Origin: DATJFQ01 sp035495555
GTDB lineage: Bacteria > Acidobacteriota > Vicinamibacteria > Vicinamibacterales > 2-12-FULL-66-21
Direction of reading: 5' to 3'
NCBI GenBank assembly: GCA_035495555.1
Contig: DATJFQ010000074.1
Span: 1-51,192, forward strand
DNA length: 51,192 nucleotides
Shown: positions 27,344 through 34,969 of the stretch, one piece after another
How the letters are laid out: every line of letters starts with the position of its first letter
Numbering within the stretch: position 1 is the stretch's first letter
The notes under the pieces: generated by a model
Told to the model about the DNA's origin: nothing
What the model saw: the letters and a program-made list of their open reading frames with translations, nothing else
Databases searched by the model: none
Position numbers and translations under genes: made by a program

Positions 27344-27997
27344 ATGAAACCCATTCTGATTTCTGCGGTAAGCCTCCTCCTCGTGTCGGCGTGCTCGGGT
27401 GATACGCCGCTCTCGAAGGCTGTCGCTCCGAGTCCCTTGCCTGCAACCGCACCTCCGGCCGCCTCTTACCGCGTGAAAGGCATGGTGTTCGTAGCCACGG
27501 CAACAGGAGCCCTCCCCCTTGAAGGCGCGCACGTGCAAGGGCCGCGTGGAGCGGCGGTGACGACAGGCATCGATGGTGCCTATGCACTGACGGGTCTCTC
27601 CGGCACGACCTTCATCAACGTGACCAGACCTGGCTACGCGCCTTTTCAGGCGGCCCTGAACGTGACGGCTGACACACAGTTCGACATCCCGATGGTCCGG
27701 GCCGCAACCGTGTCTCTGTCGGGTGTGGTATTCGAAATGCTCCAGGGCAGCCGGGTGCCGATTGAAGGTGTCGAAGTCTACTGCGATTCGTGCGGAGAGG
27801 ACGGCCACACGTTCTTGTACACCGACGCCAGCGGACGGTACCGGTTCCCGGAGCTGTTCGGTCGCGGCTACACCCTGCTGCTGCTGCGGAAAGATGGTTA
27901 CGCGGTGAAGAACGCCATCGCGGTCGGCAATCTCGAAGGCGCAGCCGTGGTGGTCGACACCGACACGGAGTTCGACATCGAGCTGGTCCGCCGCTGA
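27344..27997 (+). CDS. Lipoprotein with carboxypeptidase-regulatory-like domains
   Basis: 217 residues. Lipobox SLLLVSAC at about residues 10-17. There are two consecutive beta-sandwich units resembling the carboxypeptidase-regulatory/transthyretin fold: VKGMVFVA ... GAYALTGLSGTTFINVTRPGY and LSGVVFEM ... GRYRFPELF. The second has a CDSC pair that could bind metal or form a disulfide. It probably sits at the cell surface. It is divergent from the TonB receptor, 181 bp apart. Confidence 0.75.
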   Translation: MKPILISAVSLLLVSACSGDTPLSKAVAPSPLPATAPPAASYRVKGMVFVATATGALPLEGAHVQGPRGAAVTTGIDGAYALTGLSGTTFINVTRPGYAPFQAALNVTADTQFDIPMVRAATVSLSGVVFEMLQGSRVPIEGVEVYCDSCGEDGHTFLYTDASGRYRFPELFGRGYTLLLLRKDGYAVKNAIAVGNLEGAAVVVDTDTEFDIELVRR

Positions 27998-28023
27998 TCT
28001 GCGCGACGCACCGCGCCGTCCAT

Positions 28024-28043
28024 GGTAATATTACGGTATTACC
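28024..28043. promoter_or_regulatory. Operator/promoter palindrome abutting the antitoxin start codon
   Basis: GGTAATATTACGGTATTACC has perfect 7-bp arms and contains a nested perfect palindrome GTAATATTAC. It ends directly at the ATG at 28044, leaving no room for a ribosome-binding site. It is A+T-rich in a GC-rich region and includes a TAATAT -10-like box. Ribbon-helix-helix antitoxins usually repress their own operon through such half-sites. Confidence 0.65.
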
Positions 28044-28244
28044 ATGCCGACGATCACGGTCAAGCTGGATAAGAAACGCGCGGATCGGCTCGCACGTTGG
28101 GCGCGGCAGCGGAAGCTTCCCAAATCGGACGTGATCCGCGCGCTCATCGACCGGGCCGGACCGATCGAGACCGGCGACGATCTGATCGAGTGGGTCGATG
28201 CAGCGGCGGACAAGGGTCTCGGCTTGGCGCAAAAGAAGGGGTGA
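28044..28244 (+). CDS. Ribbon-helix-helix antitoxin
   Basis: 66 residues. The N-terminal TITVKLDKKRADRLARWA and KSDVIRALIDR form a CopG/MetJ-type ribbon-helix-helix; the acidic C-terminal tail would wrap the toxin. It overlaps the PIN-domain toxin gene by 4 bp (GTGA), the usual order and coupling of a VapBC-type module. Autoregulation is suggested by the palindrome that ends at its start codon. Confidence 0.88.
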   Translation: MPTITVKLDKKRADRLARWARQRKLPKSDVIRALIDRAGPIETGDDLIEWVDAAADKGLGLAQKKG

Positions 28245-28624
28245 AGCGGCCCGCGCTGCTCGATAGTTCCTTCCTCATTGATCTCGAGCGGGAAACGGCC
28301 GCTGGCGAAATCGGACCCGCTCGCAGATTCCTGCCGTCCCTCCGGGGGCGGCCCATCATCGTTTCCATCATCACCGTCGAGGAGATCCTCGAAGGCGCCA
28401 GAGACCGGGCCGCTTCGCTCAGATCGCTGCAGCGGTTCGCCATTCAAGGACTGCACCTGGTGCATGCTGAACGCTGCGCGCTCATTCAGCGTCGAGCCCC
28501 CAGCCGACTGGGCGAGAACGATGCGTGGCTGGCCGCGACCGCCGACGTCCTCGATGCTGATGTCGTGGCCGCGGATCGCGCCGCGTTTGTCCGACTCGGT
28601 CCCCGATATCTTCGATTTCGATAG
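28241..28624 (+). CDS. PIN-domain toxin (VapC-like ribonuclease)
   Basis: 127 residues from GTG at 28241, overlapping the antitoxin stop. The PIN fold shows the acidic metal-binding residues: Asp in LLDSSFLIDLE, Glu in TVEEILEGA, and Asp in GENDAWLAATADVLDADVVAADR. VapC toxins cleave tRNA or rRNA when released from their antitoxin. The target is not predictable. The frame is open upstream, but that part lies within the antitoxin gene. Confidence 0.88.
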   Translation: MKRPALLDSSFLIDLERETAAGEIGPARRFLPSLRGRPIIVSIITVEEILEGARDRAASLRSLQRFAIQGLHLVHAERCALIQRRAPSRLGENDAWLAATADVLDADVVAADRAAFVRLGPRYLRFR

Positions 28625-28633
28625 TGCGGGCGA

Positions 28634-28639
28634 TATACT
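28634..28639 (+). promoter_or_regulatory. Candidate -10 box TATACT for the Asp-box gene
   Basis: TATACT lies 23 bp before the GTG at 28663 and 10 bp after the toxin stop. It is followed by a good GGAGG ribosome-binding site. The large secreted gene may therefore be transcribed separately from the toxin-antitoxin operon. Confidence 0.4.
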
Positions 28640-28662
28640 CCCCCGATGGATGGAGGATATCG

Positions 28663-31600
28663 GTGACGAACTTCGCTCGACTGGTCTGCGCCAGTGCCGT
28701 CGCGGTGTGCGCGGCCGTTGCTCTCCCCAGCGCTCAACGCGGCGGCGGTCCGGCAGGTCCCTCGGCCACCACGACGCCTCAGCCGCTCCGCTTCCGGTAC
28801 ATGGGCCCCGCGCCTGCCGGACGGGTGGCAGCGGCAGTCGGCGTGCCCGGTGACCCGACCACCTATTACCTTGGCTCCGCGTCCGGCGGAGTCTGGAAAT
28901 CAACCGACAGCGGCGCGACATTCGTGCCCGTCTTCGACGACCAGCCGGTCGCCGCGATCGGCGCGCTCGCCGTCGCCCCGTCGGATCCGAATCAGGTCTG
29001 GGCCGGCACCGGTGAGGCGTGGGTCATCCGCGACGCGGACGTCATGGGCGACGGCATCTACAAGTCGACAGACGCTGGGAAGACATGGAAGAACATGGGC
29101 GGCCCGCTGATGCAGAGCGGACGCATCGGCCGCATCATCGTTCATCCCACCGATCCCGATGTCGTGTACGTCTGCACGATCGGCCGCGTGACCGGTCCTC
29201 AGGAAGAGCGCGGCGTGTATCGCACCAAAGACGGCGGCGCCACATGGCAGCGGGTGCTGTTCGTCAATCCCGATACGGGCTGCTCCGGTCTCGCGATGGC
29301 CGCCGACGATCCGAACACGCTCATCGCCGGCATGTGGCAGGTGATCATGCACACCTGGGGGGAATTCAGCGGCATGTGGCCGGACTACAAGGGTGAGCCC
29401 GGCAGCGGCGTGCACATCAGCCACGACGGCGGGAACACGTGGACGAAGGTCACCAACGGCATGCCGAAGCCGCCGGTCGGAAAGATCGACGTCGCGATTG
29501 CGCCGTCGAATTCGAAGCGGATGTATGCGCTGATTCAGACGGCCGACCAGGGCTCCCTGTGGCGGTCCGATGACGGCGGAGCGACGTTCAAATCAGTCAG
29601 CTGGGATCGACGGCTGATCGGTCGCGCAGGCTACTACATTCGTCTTGGCGTCAATCCGCAGAATGCGGACGACGTCCTCGTGCTGAACAGCAGCTTCTGG
29701 CGATCGACGGACGGCGGGCTGACGTTCAGCCCCGGCGGAGGCGGCGGAGGCGGCGGCTGCGGTGATTGCCACGACGTCTGGATGGATCCGAAAGACGGCC
29801 GGCGCTTCGTGCTCACCGACGACGGCGGCGCGCGCATTATCTCGTCGACGGGCAGCCAGAGCGTGCGCCTGCCCAACGGGCAGATGTACCACGTCGCGAC
29901 CGACAACCGGGTGCCGTACTGGATCTACAGCAACCGTCAGGACGACGGCACGATGCGTGGGCCGAGCAACGTCTCGGAGTCGACCGGAAACGGCGTACTC
30001 CCGGAAGGCGCGACCATGAACGACTACGTCGCCGCTGAAGCCGGGCGCGCCGGCGGCGGCGGCCGCGGCCGTGGCGGACAGGGTGCTGCGGCCGGACGAG
30101 GCGGGCGCGGCGCTCCGATGGAAGCCTGGCAGACAGGGCTCGGCGGATGCGAGTCCGGCTTCACCTTCCCGGATACCGATCCGAACATCGTCTGGTCGTC
30201 GTGTTACGGCGACGAGATCACACGGTGGGATGCGGCAACCGGGCGCGCGCGATCGGTGAGCCCGTGGATTCACACGCTGGATTCGGAACCGAACAAAGCG
30301 AAGTATCGGTGCCACTGGACGCCGCCGGCCGCGCTCGATCCGCTGCAGCCGCACACCGTCTATTACGGCTGCCAGGTGATCTTCAAGACGTCCGACGGCG
30401 GCGAGACGTGGGATGTCATCAGCCCGGATCTGTCGACGCAGGATCCGTCGCGCATCGTGTCGTCGGGCGGAATCGTGGGCGACAACCTCGGCCAGTTCTA
30501 CGGCGAGGTCGTCTTCGCGATCGCGCCGTCGCCCGTTGAAAAGGGACTGCTGTGGGCCGGCACGAACGACGGGAAGCTCTGGTACATGCGCAACGGCAAA
30601 TGGACGGACGTGTCGAAGAACGTCGGCATGCCTGCATGGGGCACGATCTCGCAAATCTCCCCGTCGAATTTCGATCCGGCGGTCGCGTATGTAGCGGTCG
30701 ATTTCCACATGATGGACGACCGCGAACCATACCTTTACAAGACGAAGGACTTCGGCCAGACCTGGACGCGAATCAGCGACGGCCTTCCGCACGGCCATCC
30801 GCTCTCGTACGTGAAGTCCGTCGCCGAAAACCCGAACAAGCGCGGGATGCTCTTCGCCGGCACGGGTCACGGCTTCTTCTACTCGATGGACGACGGCGCG
30901 ACATGGAAGCAGTTCAATGAAGGGCTGCCGCCGGCGCCGGTGACGTGGATCACCGTGCAGAAGCGCGCGCACGACGTCGTGATCTCGACGTACGGCCGCG
31001 GGCTGTTCATCCTGCCGGACATTTCGCTGCTCGAGCAGACCGGGCAGACGGCCGCGCCCACCGGCACCAGGCTCTACGTGCCGAATCCCGCTGTTCGCCA
31101 GGCGCGCGAGGGACGCGCGGAGTTCACGTTCTCTCTCGCGTCGGCTCCGACAGCGCCGATCGACGTGGAGATTCTCGATTCGACGGGCACGGTGATCCGC
31201 CACGAACAGGTGACGGCGCACGCGGGCCTGAACCGCGCGATCTGGGATCTGCGCGAACAAGGACCCGCGGTCGTGGAACTCCGGACAACGCCGCCGCAGA
31301 ATCCGCACATCTGGGACGAGCTGCGCTTCAGGAACTCCGAGACGCGGCCGGTGGATCACTGGGGCATCCAGGGGGCCCAGCGCGCCGGTCCGATCGCCGC
31401 GCCCGGGACCTACACGGTGCGCATGACGCTCGCCGGCCAGCCGGTCACACAGACGTTCGAGGTCGTCAAGGATCCGGCCATACCGTCGAGCGACGCCGAC
31501 CTGGTCGCCTCGACGGCCGCGCAGCGCCGGATTCGCGACGACATGAACACGACGGCCGACATCACGAACCGGCTGGAGATCATGCGGAAACAGATCGAGG

Positions 31601-31971
31601 ATCAACTGAAGGCGAACGCCGGCAAGAAGAACGTCGTGAAAGCGCTCACCGATCTGAATCAAAAGATGCTCGATGTCGAATATCAGCTCGTCACGAAGTC
31701 CGACATGATGAGCGACGACAAGTACTATCCGGAGCAATACCGCGTCTACCAGAACCTCATCTGGCTCAATGGTGTGGTCGGACTCGGGGCAGGAGACGTC
31801 GCCGGTGGCGCGGAGTACAAACCGACGCCGGCGTCGATGCAGGTGCTCGAGCAGATCGAAGCCGCGCTCGCGAAGGCGAAGAGCGATTTCGAGAAGCTGA
31901 TGGCGACCGACGTGCCTGCGTTCAACAAGGCGATGGCGGGAAAGGTGCCGCCGATTACGGACGCGCGCTGA
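28663..31971 (+). CDS. Large secreted Asp-box (VPS10/sortilin-like) propeller protein
   Basis: 1102 residues from GTG at 28663 (TGGAGGATATCG before it). Signal peptide at about 1-25 (LVCASAVAVCAAVALPSAQ). About nine Asp-box motifs of the S/T-x-D-x-G-x-T-W/F type mark a sialidase/sortilin-like beta-propeller, for example KSTDSGATF, KSTDAGKTW, RTKDGGATW and KTSDGGETW. A Gly/Arg-rich low-complexity insert lies around residues 455-490. The C-terminal 300 residues add a beta-sandwich and a helical bundle. Proteins of this layout are common in Acidobacteriota, often annotated as glycosyl hydrolase, but no catalytic residues were identified. Confidence 0.82.
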   Translation: MTNFARLVCASAVAVCAAVALPSAQRGGGPAGPSATTTPQPLRFRYMGPAPAGRVAAAVGVPGDPTTYYLGSASGGVWKSTDSGATFVPVFDDQPVAAIGALAVAPSDPNQVWAGTGEAWVIRDADVMGDGIYKSTDAGKTWKNMGGPLMQSGRIGRIIVHPTDPDVVYVCTIGRVTGPQEERGVYRTKDGGATWQRVLFVNPDTGCSGLAMAADDPNTLIAGMWQVIMHTWGEFSGMWPDYKGEPGSGVHISHDGGNTWTKVTNGMPKPPVGKIDVAIAPSNSKRMYALIQTADQGSLWRSDDGGATFKSVSWDRRLIGRAGYYIRLGVNPQNADDVLVLNSSFWRSTDGGLTFSPGGGGGGGGCGDCHDVWMDPKDGRRFVLTDDGGARIISSTGSQSVRLPNGQMYHVATDNRVPYWIYSNRQDDGTMRGPSNVSESTGNGVLPEGATMNDYVAAEAGRAGGGGRGRGGQGAAAGRGGRGAPMEAWQTGLGGCESGFTFPDTDPNIVWSSCYGDEITRWDAATGRARSVSPWIHTLDSEPNKAKYRCHWTPPAALDPLQPHTVYYGCQVIFKTSDGGETWDVISPDLSTQDPSRIVSSGGIVGDNLGQFYGEVVFAIAPSPVEKGLLWAGTNDGKLWYMRNGKWTDVSKNVGMPAWGTISQISPSNFDPAVAYVAVDFHMMDDREPYLYKTKDFGQTWTRISDGLPHGHPLSYVKSVAENPNKRGMLFAGTGHGFFYSMDDGATWKQFNEGLPPAPVTWITVQKRAHDVVISTYGRGLFILPDISLLEQTGQTAAPTGTRLYVPNPAVRQAREGRAEFTFSLASAPTAPIDVEILDSTGTVIRHEQVTAHAGLNRAIWDLREQGPAVVELRTTPPQNPHIWDELRFRNSETRPVDHWGIQGAQRAGPIAAPGTYTVRMTLAGQPVTQTFEVVKDPAIPSSDADLVASTAAQRRIRDDMNTTADITNRLEIMRKQIEDQLKANAGKKNVVKALTDLNQKMLDVEYQLVTKSDMMSDDKYYPEQYRVYQNLIWLNGVVGLGAGDVAGGAEYKPTPASMQVLEQIEAALAKAKSDFEKLMATDVPAFNKAMAGKVPPITDAR

Positions 31972-32039
31972 GACGCGAGGCGCGAGGCGGGAGACGCGAG
32001 GTGGGAGGCGCGAGGCGGGAGGTGCGAGGCGGGAGGTGC
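31970..32039. repeat. Tandem 7-bp array, GAGGCGC family (10 units)
   Basis: Ten phase-perfect heptads (GAGACGC, GAGGCGC, GAGGCGG, GAGACGC, GAGGTGG, GAGGCGC, GAGGCGG, GAGGTGC, GAGGCGG, GAGGTGC). The first unit includes the last two bases of the stop codon of the Asp-box gene. Confidence 0.88.
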
Positions 32040-32209
32040 GGGCGCGCGCGGCTCCTATCGCGTCACCAGCGATGGGGGTGAGGACGGGCGCCCGCTTCGC
32101 GCGGAGGCGGCTCCTCGTCGACATGTCTTTCCGGCCGCCGAGCACGAAGTGGGTTGTCAGAGCAGGGGCCCCATCGCACCGGAGGGCCGATCGGCGCGCG
32201 GCGCCGGGG

Positions 32210-32370
32210 AGGCGCGAGGCGCGAGGCGCGAGGCGGGAGGCGGGAGGCGGGAGGCGGGAGGCGCGAGGTAGGAGGCACGAGACGCGAGGCGCGAGGCGCG
32301 AGGCGGGAGGCGCGAGGCGGGAGGCGCGTTGGCGGAGGCGCGAGGCGCGAGGCGGGAGGCGGGAGGTGCT
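32210..32370. repeat. Tandem 7-bp array, AGGCGCG family (23 units)
   Basis: Twenty-three consecutive heptads, mostly AGGCGCG or AGGCGGG, with variants AGGTAGG, AGGCACG, AGACGCG, TTGGCGG and AGGTGCT, and no phase slip across 161 bp. This is the longest array in the window. Local runs of identical units (three AGGCGCG, then four AGGCGGG) suggest growth by slippage. Confidence 0.9.
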
Positions 32371-32643
32371 CCTGCTCGTCGTCCTCCCCGCTGAGGAAAC
32401 GGAGTCCGCTCGGAAGTCTGCCGCCTCATTGCGGGCACAGCGCCCCGTGCTCGACGGTGATGACGTCGCATTCGTCGTCACGCGCAATCGAGTGGCGGGG
32501 GTTTCAGGTTGTGCTGTCGTTATCGCGGACCAGTGGGGTGAAGTCGCGTTCGGGGTGGACATGATGATCCAGCCGGCCTCCCGCAGGCTCGTGAGCTGGC
32601 GGAGTGGCTGGACTTTCTGCGGAACAGATGTCCTGAATGTGAA

Positions 32644-32672
32644 GGGGAAGCGCGCTGAGGCGCGTATTCCCC
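32644..32672 (-). terminator. Hairpin downstream of the small zinc-ribbon gene
   Basis: GGGGAA pairs with TTCCCC and an inner CGCGC pairs with GCGCG around a 4-nt loop. It lies about 10 bp beyond the minus-strand stop at 32683. There is no T-run on the minus strand, so it could be a factor-dependent terminator or an mRNA-stabilising hairpin. Confidence 0.4.
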
Positions 32673-32682
32673 TCCGGCCTCC

Positions 32683-32865
32683 TCACATCCGGCGATTCAG
32701 CCGCGCGGCGGTCAACTTGTCGATCGCCCACGTACTCTCGCATTTGCGGCAGCGCCAGAGTGTGCGCACGGTGATCTGCCGCGCGAGCGTGTCGACACTC
32801 CGGCTCTTGCAGAACGGGCACATGGTGGGTCGAAGGACCTTTTCGTTGAATTCCGGTTCATTCAT
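32683..32865 (-). CDS. Small zinc-ribbon protein
   Basis: 60 residues. CPFC and CRKC, 20 residues apart, form a C4 zinc ribbon, with LWRCRKCESTW typical of transcription-factor-like or rubredoxin-like ribbons. ATG at 32865 is chosen because residues before it lack ribbon similarity. No strong ribosome-binding site is visible. Partner and role unknown. Confidence 0.65.
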   Translation of the reverse strand: MNEPEFNEKVLRPTMCPFCKSRSVDTLARQITVRTLWRCRKCESTWAIDKLTAARLNRRM

Positions 32866-32923
32866 GGAAGTGTTCCACTCATCGCGTCGCGCCAGATACA
32901 CCGCGCCGGCGCGGCGTTGACGG

Positions 32924-33190
32924 CTACGTCCGACGCTCGAGTCTCTTACGCAGTTCGACGTTGTCGGGAGCGCCTTCCGTCGCGTGCAGGAGTTGAGCGG
33001 TAGAGCTGGTGGCCTGTGCATTGCGCCAGGTCATGAACGAAATAGAGGTCACCGCAAGGAGAAACACGACGACGGCGGCAAAGGTCGATGCCGAAGCCAC
33101 TCCGGGAACCGCCCAATACCAGCCGAAGAGCGTCAGGGCCAGAACGAGCGCCAGCACCGGAGCGGTGCGGCGGAACAGCAAAGAGGTCAC
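32924..33190 (-). CDS. Small two-helix membrane protein
   Basis: 88 residues from GTG at 33190. Two membrane helices at about 9-25 (TAPVLALVLALTLFGWYW) and 33-52 (ASTFAAVVVFLLAVTSISFM) are followed by a charged cytoplasmic tail ending in RKRLERRT. A TTG at 33229 would add 13 residues without similarity to anything. Not recognised. It lies 58 bp upstream of the zinc-ribbon gene on the same strand, so they may be co-transcribed. Confidence 0.5.
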   Translation of the reverse strand: MTSLLFRRTAPVLALVLALTLFGWYWAVPGVASASTFAAVVVFLLAVTSISFMTWRNAQATSSTAQLLHATEGAPDNVELRKRLERRT

Positions 33191-33301
33191 GAGATCACAC
33201 TTTCGGGCGGAATACAGGCCACACAGCAAACGGACCGTCGCTCGAGATATCGGGCGCCGGTACCTTAGTGAGGCTGGCGGTCGATGGCCGTTGCCGGAAG
33301 C

Positions 33302-33478
33302 TCAGGAAAGGACTTCAATAGTAACACGTACGCGCCTCCCGCCTCGCGTCCGCCCCGCGCCTCGCGCCTCGCGCCTCGCGCCTCCCACCTTCTGCTGCCA
33401 GATCGCCGCGTAGCTGACAGACCTCCCGTCGAGCGTCGTGGCGACGAAATGCGGCACTGAATCTCCTCGCGCGAGCAT
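33302..33478 (-). pseudogene. Redoxin (AhpC/TSA-like) N-terminus truncated by a heptad array
   Basis: The 58-residue frame begins ARGDSVPHFVATTLDGRSVS and continues YAAIWQQK, the typical first strands of peroxiredoxin/thioredoxin-like redoxins. After residue 30 the frame enters the heptad array and turns into Arg/Gly/Ala/Glu repeats, stopping at 33302. The catalytic Cys region and the rest of the fold are missing in every frame. It starts 7 bp after the stop of the M20 amidohydrolase gene, so an operon partner has apparently been lost by array insertion or expansion. Confidence 0.6.
33333..33392. repeat. Tandem 7-bp array, CGCCTCG family
   Basis: CGCCTCC, CGCCTCG, an 11-bp irregular segment, then CGCCTCG three times, CGCCTCC and CACCTTC. 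Orientation is opposite to the 31970 and 32210 arrays and the same as at 1-42. It occupies the interior of the truncated redoxin frame. Confidence 0.85.
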
Positions 33479-33485
33479 GGGTTCG

Positions 33486-34919
33486 CTACTTCGGATCGCG
33501 CACGACCGGCACCGTATACGTCTTCTCGAGCGCCGTTCGATAGTCGGCGAACAGCCCCCTGATGCCGTCGAACTCCTTCCTGACCGCCGCGCGATAGGGT
33601 GCATCGGTCGCGAAGTCGAACAGGATCGACGCCATCGTCTGCGCGTCGACCGTGAAGCCGTGATGGCCCACTTCCTTGAGATTGTCCTCGTTCATCTCGT
33701 AGGTGTGGTTTGGCGCATTCGACGACTGCGAGGACACGCCGATGCCGGGGATGTCGCGCGAGACGGTACCGGTCTCCTCGAACCCCTGCGGCTTGCCTGG
33801 GGCCGGCGTCACGTTCGTTCCGCCGTACTTCTTCATGTACGCGAACGAGAGTTCCGCAAGGGTCGCTTCGCTGATGCCGTCGCGATCGTGGCCGTAGTGA
33901 TCGATCTTCACCTTGGTGCCCGTCGCCAGTGCGGCCGCCCTGGCGGCGTTGTCGACGAAGTCGGTGACCTGCGCGAGATAGACCTCGTCGGGATAGCGGA
34001 TGTAGAAGTCCGCCTGCGCGCGGTCAGGGGTGACGTTCGGCGCCGCGCCGCCTTCGGTGATGATGCCTTGAATCCGCGCCTCGGGGCGGATGCTGCTGCG
34101 CACGGCGTCGATGTTGTTGAAGAGATGGATGACGGCTTCGAGCGCATTGCGGCCGTTCCACGACGTGAGCTGATGCGCCGGCGCGCCGGAGAAGGTGTAC
34201 TTCACGCCGTCGATGTTCATGCAGCAGGTGCCGAAGCCCGGCGCGGGCCGCGACGTCTGCGCCGAGGAATGACTGCGAACGATCACGTCCATTCCGTCGA
34301 AGGCATGAGCTGTGTGCATCTCGGCCTTGGCTTCGGGCGGCATCATCTCCTCGCCCGGCGTCCCGAACACGGTGACGCTCCCGGGCGTATGCGTTTTCGT
34401 GAGGAACTCCGAGATGGCAACCGCCGCCGCCAGGCCCACCGGCCCCTGCGCGCTGTGCTGATCGCCGTGGAACGGACCATCCGTCCCGCGCAGCGCGTCG
34501 TATTCGACGATGACGCCGAGATTCGGCGCGCCGCTGTTGCCGTGATACTTCGCGACGAACGCGGTCGGCAGATTGGCGACGCCCATCTCCACGTCGAAGC
34601 CGTGCTGCTTCAGATACGTCGAGATCTTCCCGACGGAACGCTTTTCTTCGAAGCCGATCTCGGGATGCGTCGCGATGTCGTCGGCCATCGCCAGCAGTTC
34701 CGTGTCGAGGAGTTCCTTCGTCCGCGCGACGACCGCGTCGCGCTGCGGATTCGCGGCGGTCAGACGCGAAACGAGACCGGGCACGTCCAGCGAGTGTTCG
34801 AGGTCGGCCATCTTCCGCAGCACATCGTGCGCCGCGGTCTTCTCGGTATCGGTTTCCTGAGCGACTCCGACGAGCGGAATCATCCATGCGGCGAGGGCCG
34901 CGGCAATCACGCGTGTCAT
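33486..34919 (-). CDS. Secreted M20-family amidohydrolase (AbgB-like)
   Basis: 477 residues from ATG at 34919, where a signal peptide starts (MTRVIAAALAAWMIPLVGVA). M20 landmarks: HPEIGFEE, GTPGEEMMPPEAKAEMH and the dimerisation insert beginning FSGAPAHQLTSWNGRNALEA. The zinc loop reads FHGDQHSAQGPVG rather than the usual HACGHD form. It is closest in layout to p-aminobenzoyl-glutamate hydrolase B-type amidohydrolases. Expected to hydrolyse amide or peptide bonds in the periplasm. The reading frame is open further upstream, but a TATAAT 6 bp before this ATG supports the chosen start. Confidence 0.85.
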   Translation of the reverse strand: MTRVIAAALAAWMIPLVGVAQETDTEKTAAHDVLRKMADLEHSLDVPGLVSRLTAANPQRDAVVARTKELLDTELLAMADDIATHPEIGFEEKRSVGKISTYLKQHGFDVEMGVANLPTAFVAKYHGNSGAPNLGVIVEYDALRGTDGPFHGDQHSAQGPVGLAAAVAISEFLTKTHTPGSVTVFGTPGEEMMPPEAKAEMHTAHAFDGMDVIVRSHSSAQTSRPAPGFGTCCMNIDGVKYTFSGAPAHQLTSWNGRNALEAVIHLFNNIDAVRSSIRPEARIQGIITEGGAAPNVTPDRAQADFYIRYPDEVYLAQVTDFVDNAARAAALATGTKVKIDHYGHDRDGISEATLAELSFAYMKKYGGTNVTPAPGKPQGFEETGTVSRDIPGIGVSSQSSNAPNHTYEMNEDNLKEVGHHGFTVDAQTMASILFDFATDAPYRAAVRKEFDGIRGLFADYRTALEKTYTVPVVRDPK

Positions 34920-34925
34920 ACGCGC

Positions 34926-34931
34926 ATTATA
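34926..34931 (-). promoter_or_regulatory. -10 box TATAAT directly before the amidohydrolase start
   Basis: TATAAT on the minus strand, with only 6 bp between it and the ATG at 34919. Transcription would begin at or next to the start codon, giving a leaderless mRNA. Confidence 0.5.
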
Positions 34932-34969
34932 GGGTGCCGTCCGTCGGGAGAACGCCGGTGCAGGCGAGG

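Larger units (their letters stand above)
31972..32682. other. 711-bp gene-poor region dominated by heptad arrays
   Basis: Between the Asp-box gene and the small zinc-ribbon gene no reading frame has protein-like composition. Long open frames exist here only because 7-bp repeats translate into repeating Arg/Glu/Ala/Gly or Pro/Arg/Ser peptides in every frame. The region holds arrays at 31970-32039 and 32210-32370, about 170 bp of unique sequence between them, and about 270 bp of unique sequence before a hairpin at 32644-32672. I recognise nothing else. Confidence 0.6.

Noticed and set aside
29593..32562. 989-codon minus-strand open frame
   Set aside because: It runs antisense through the Asp-box gene and through the heptad arrays. 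Its sequence is rich in Arg, His and Pro, as expected of an antisense frame in GC-rich DNA.
32036..32920. Long plus-strand open frame with Arg/Glu/Ala/Gly repeats
   Set aside because: The repetitive part is a direct translation of a 7-bp array, which stays open in every frame. The remainder has no protein-like pattern and overlaps the minus-strand zinc-ribbon gene.
31970..33392. Possible CRISPR array
   Set aside because: The units are 7 bp and contiguous, without spacers, and there are no cas genes.
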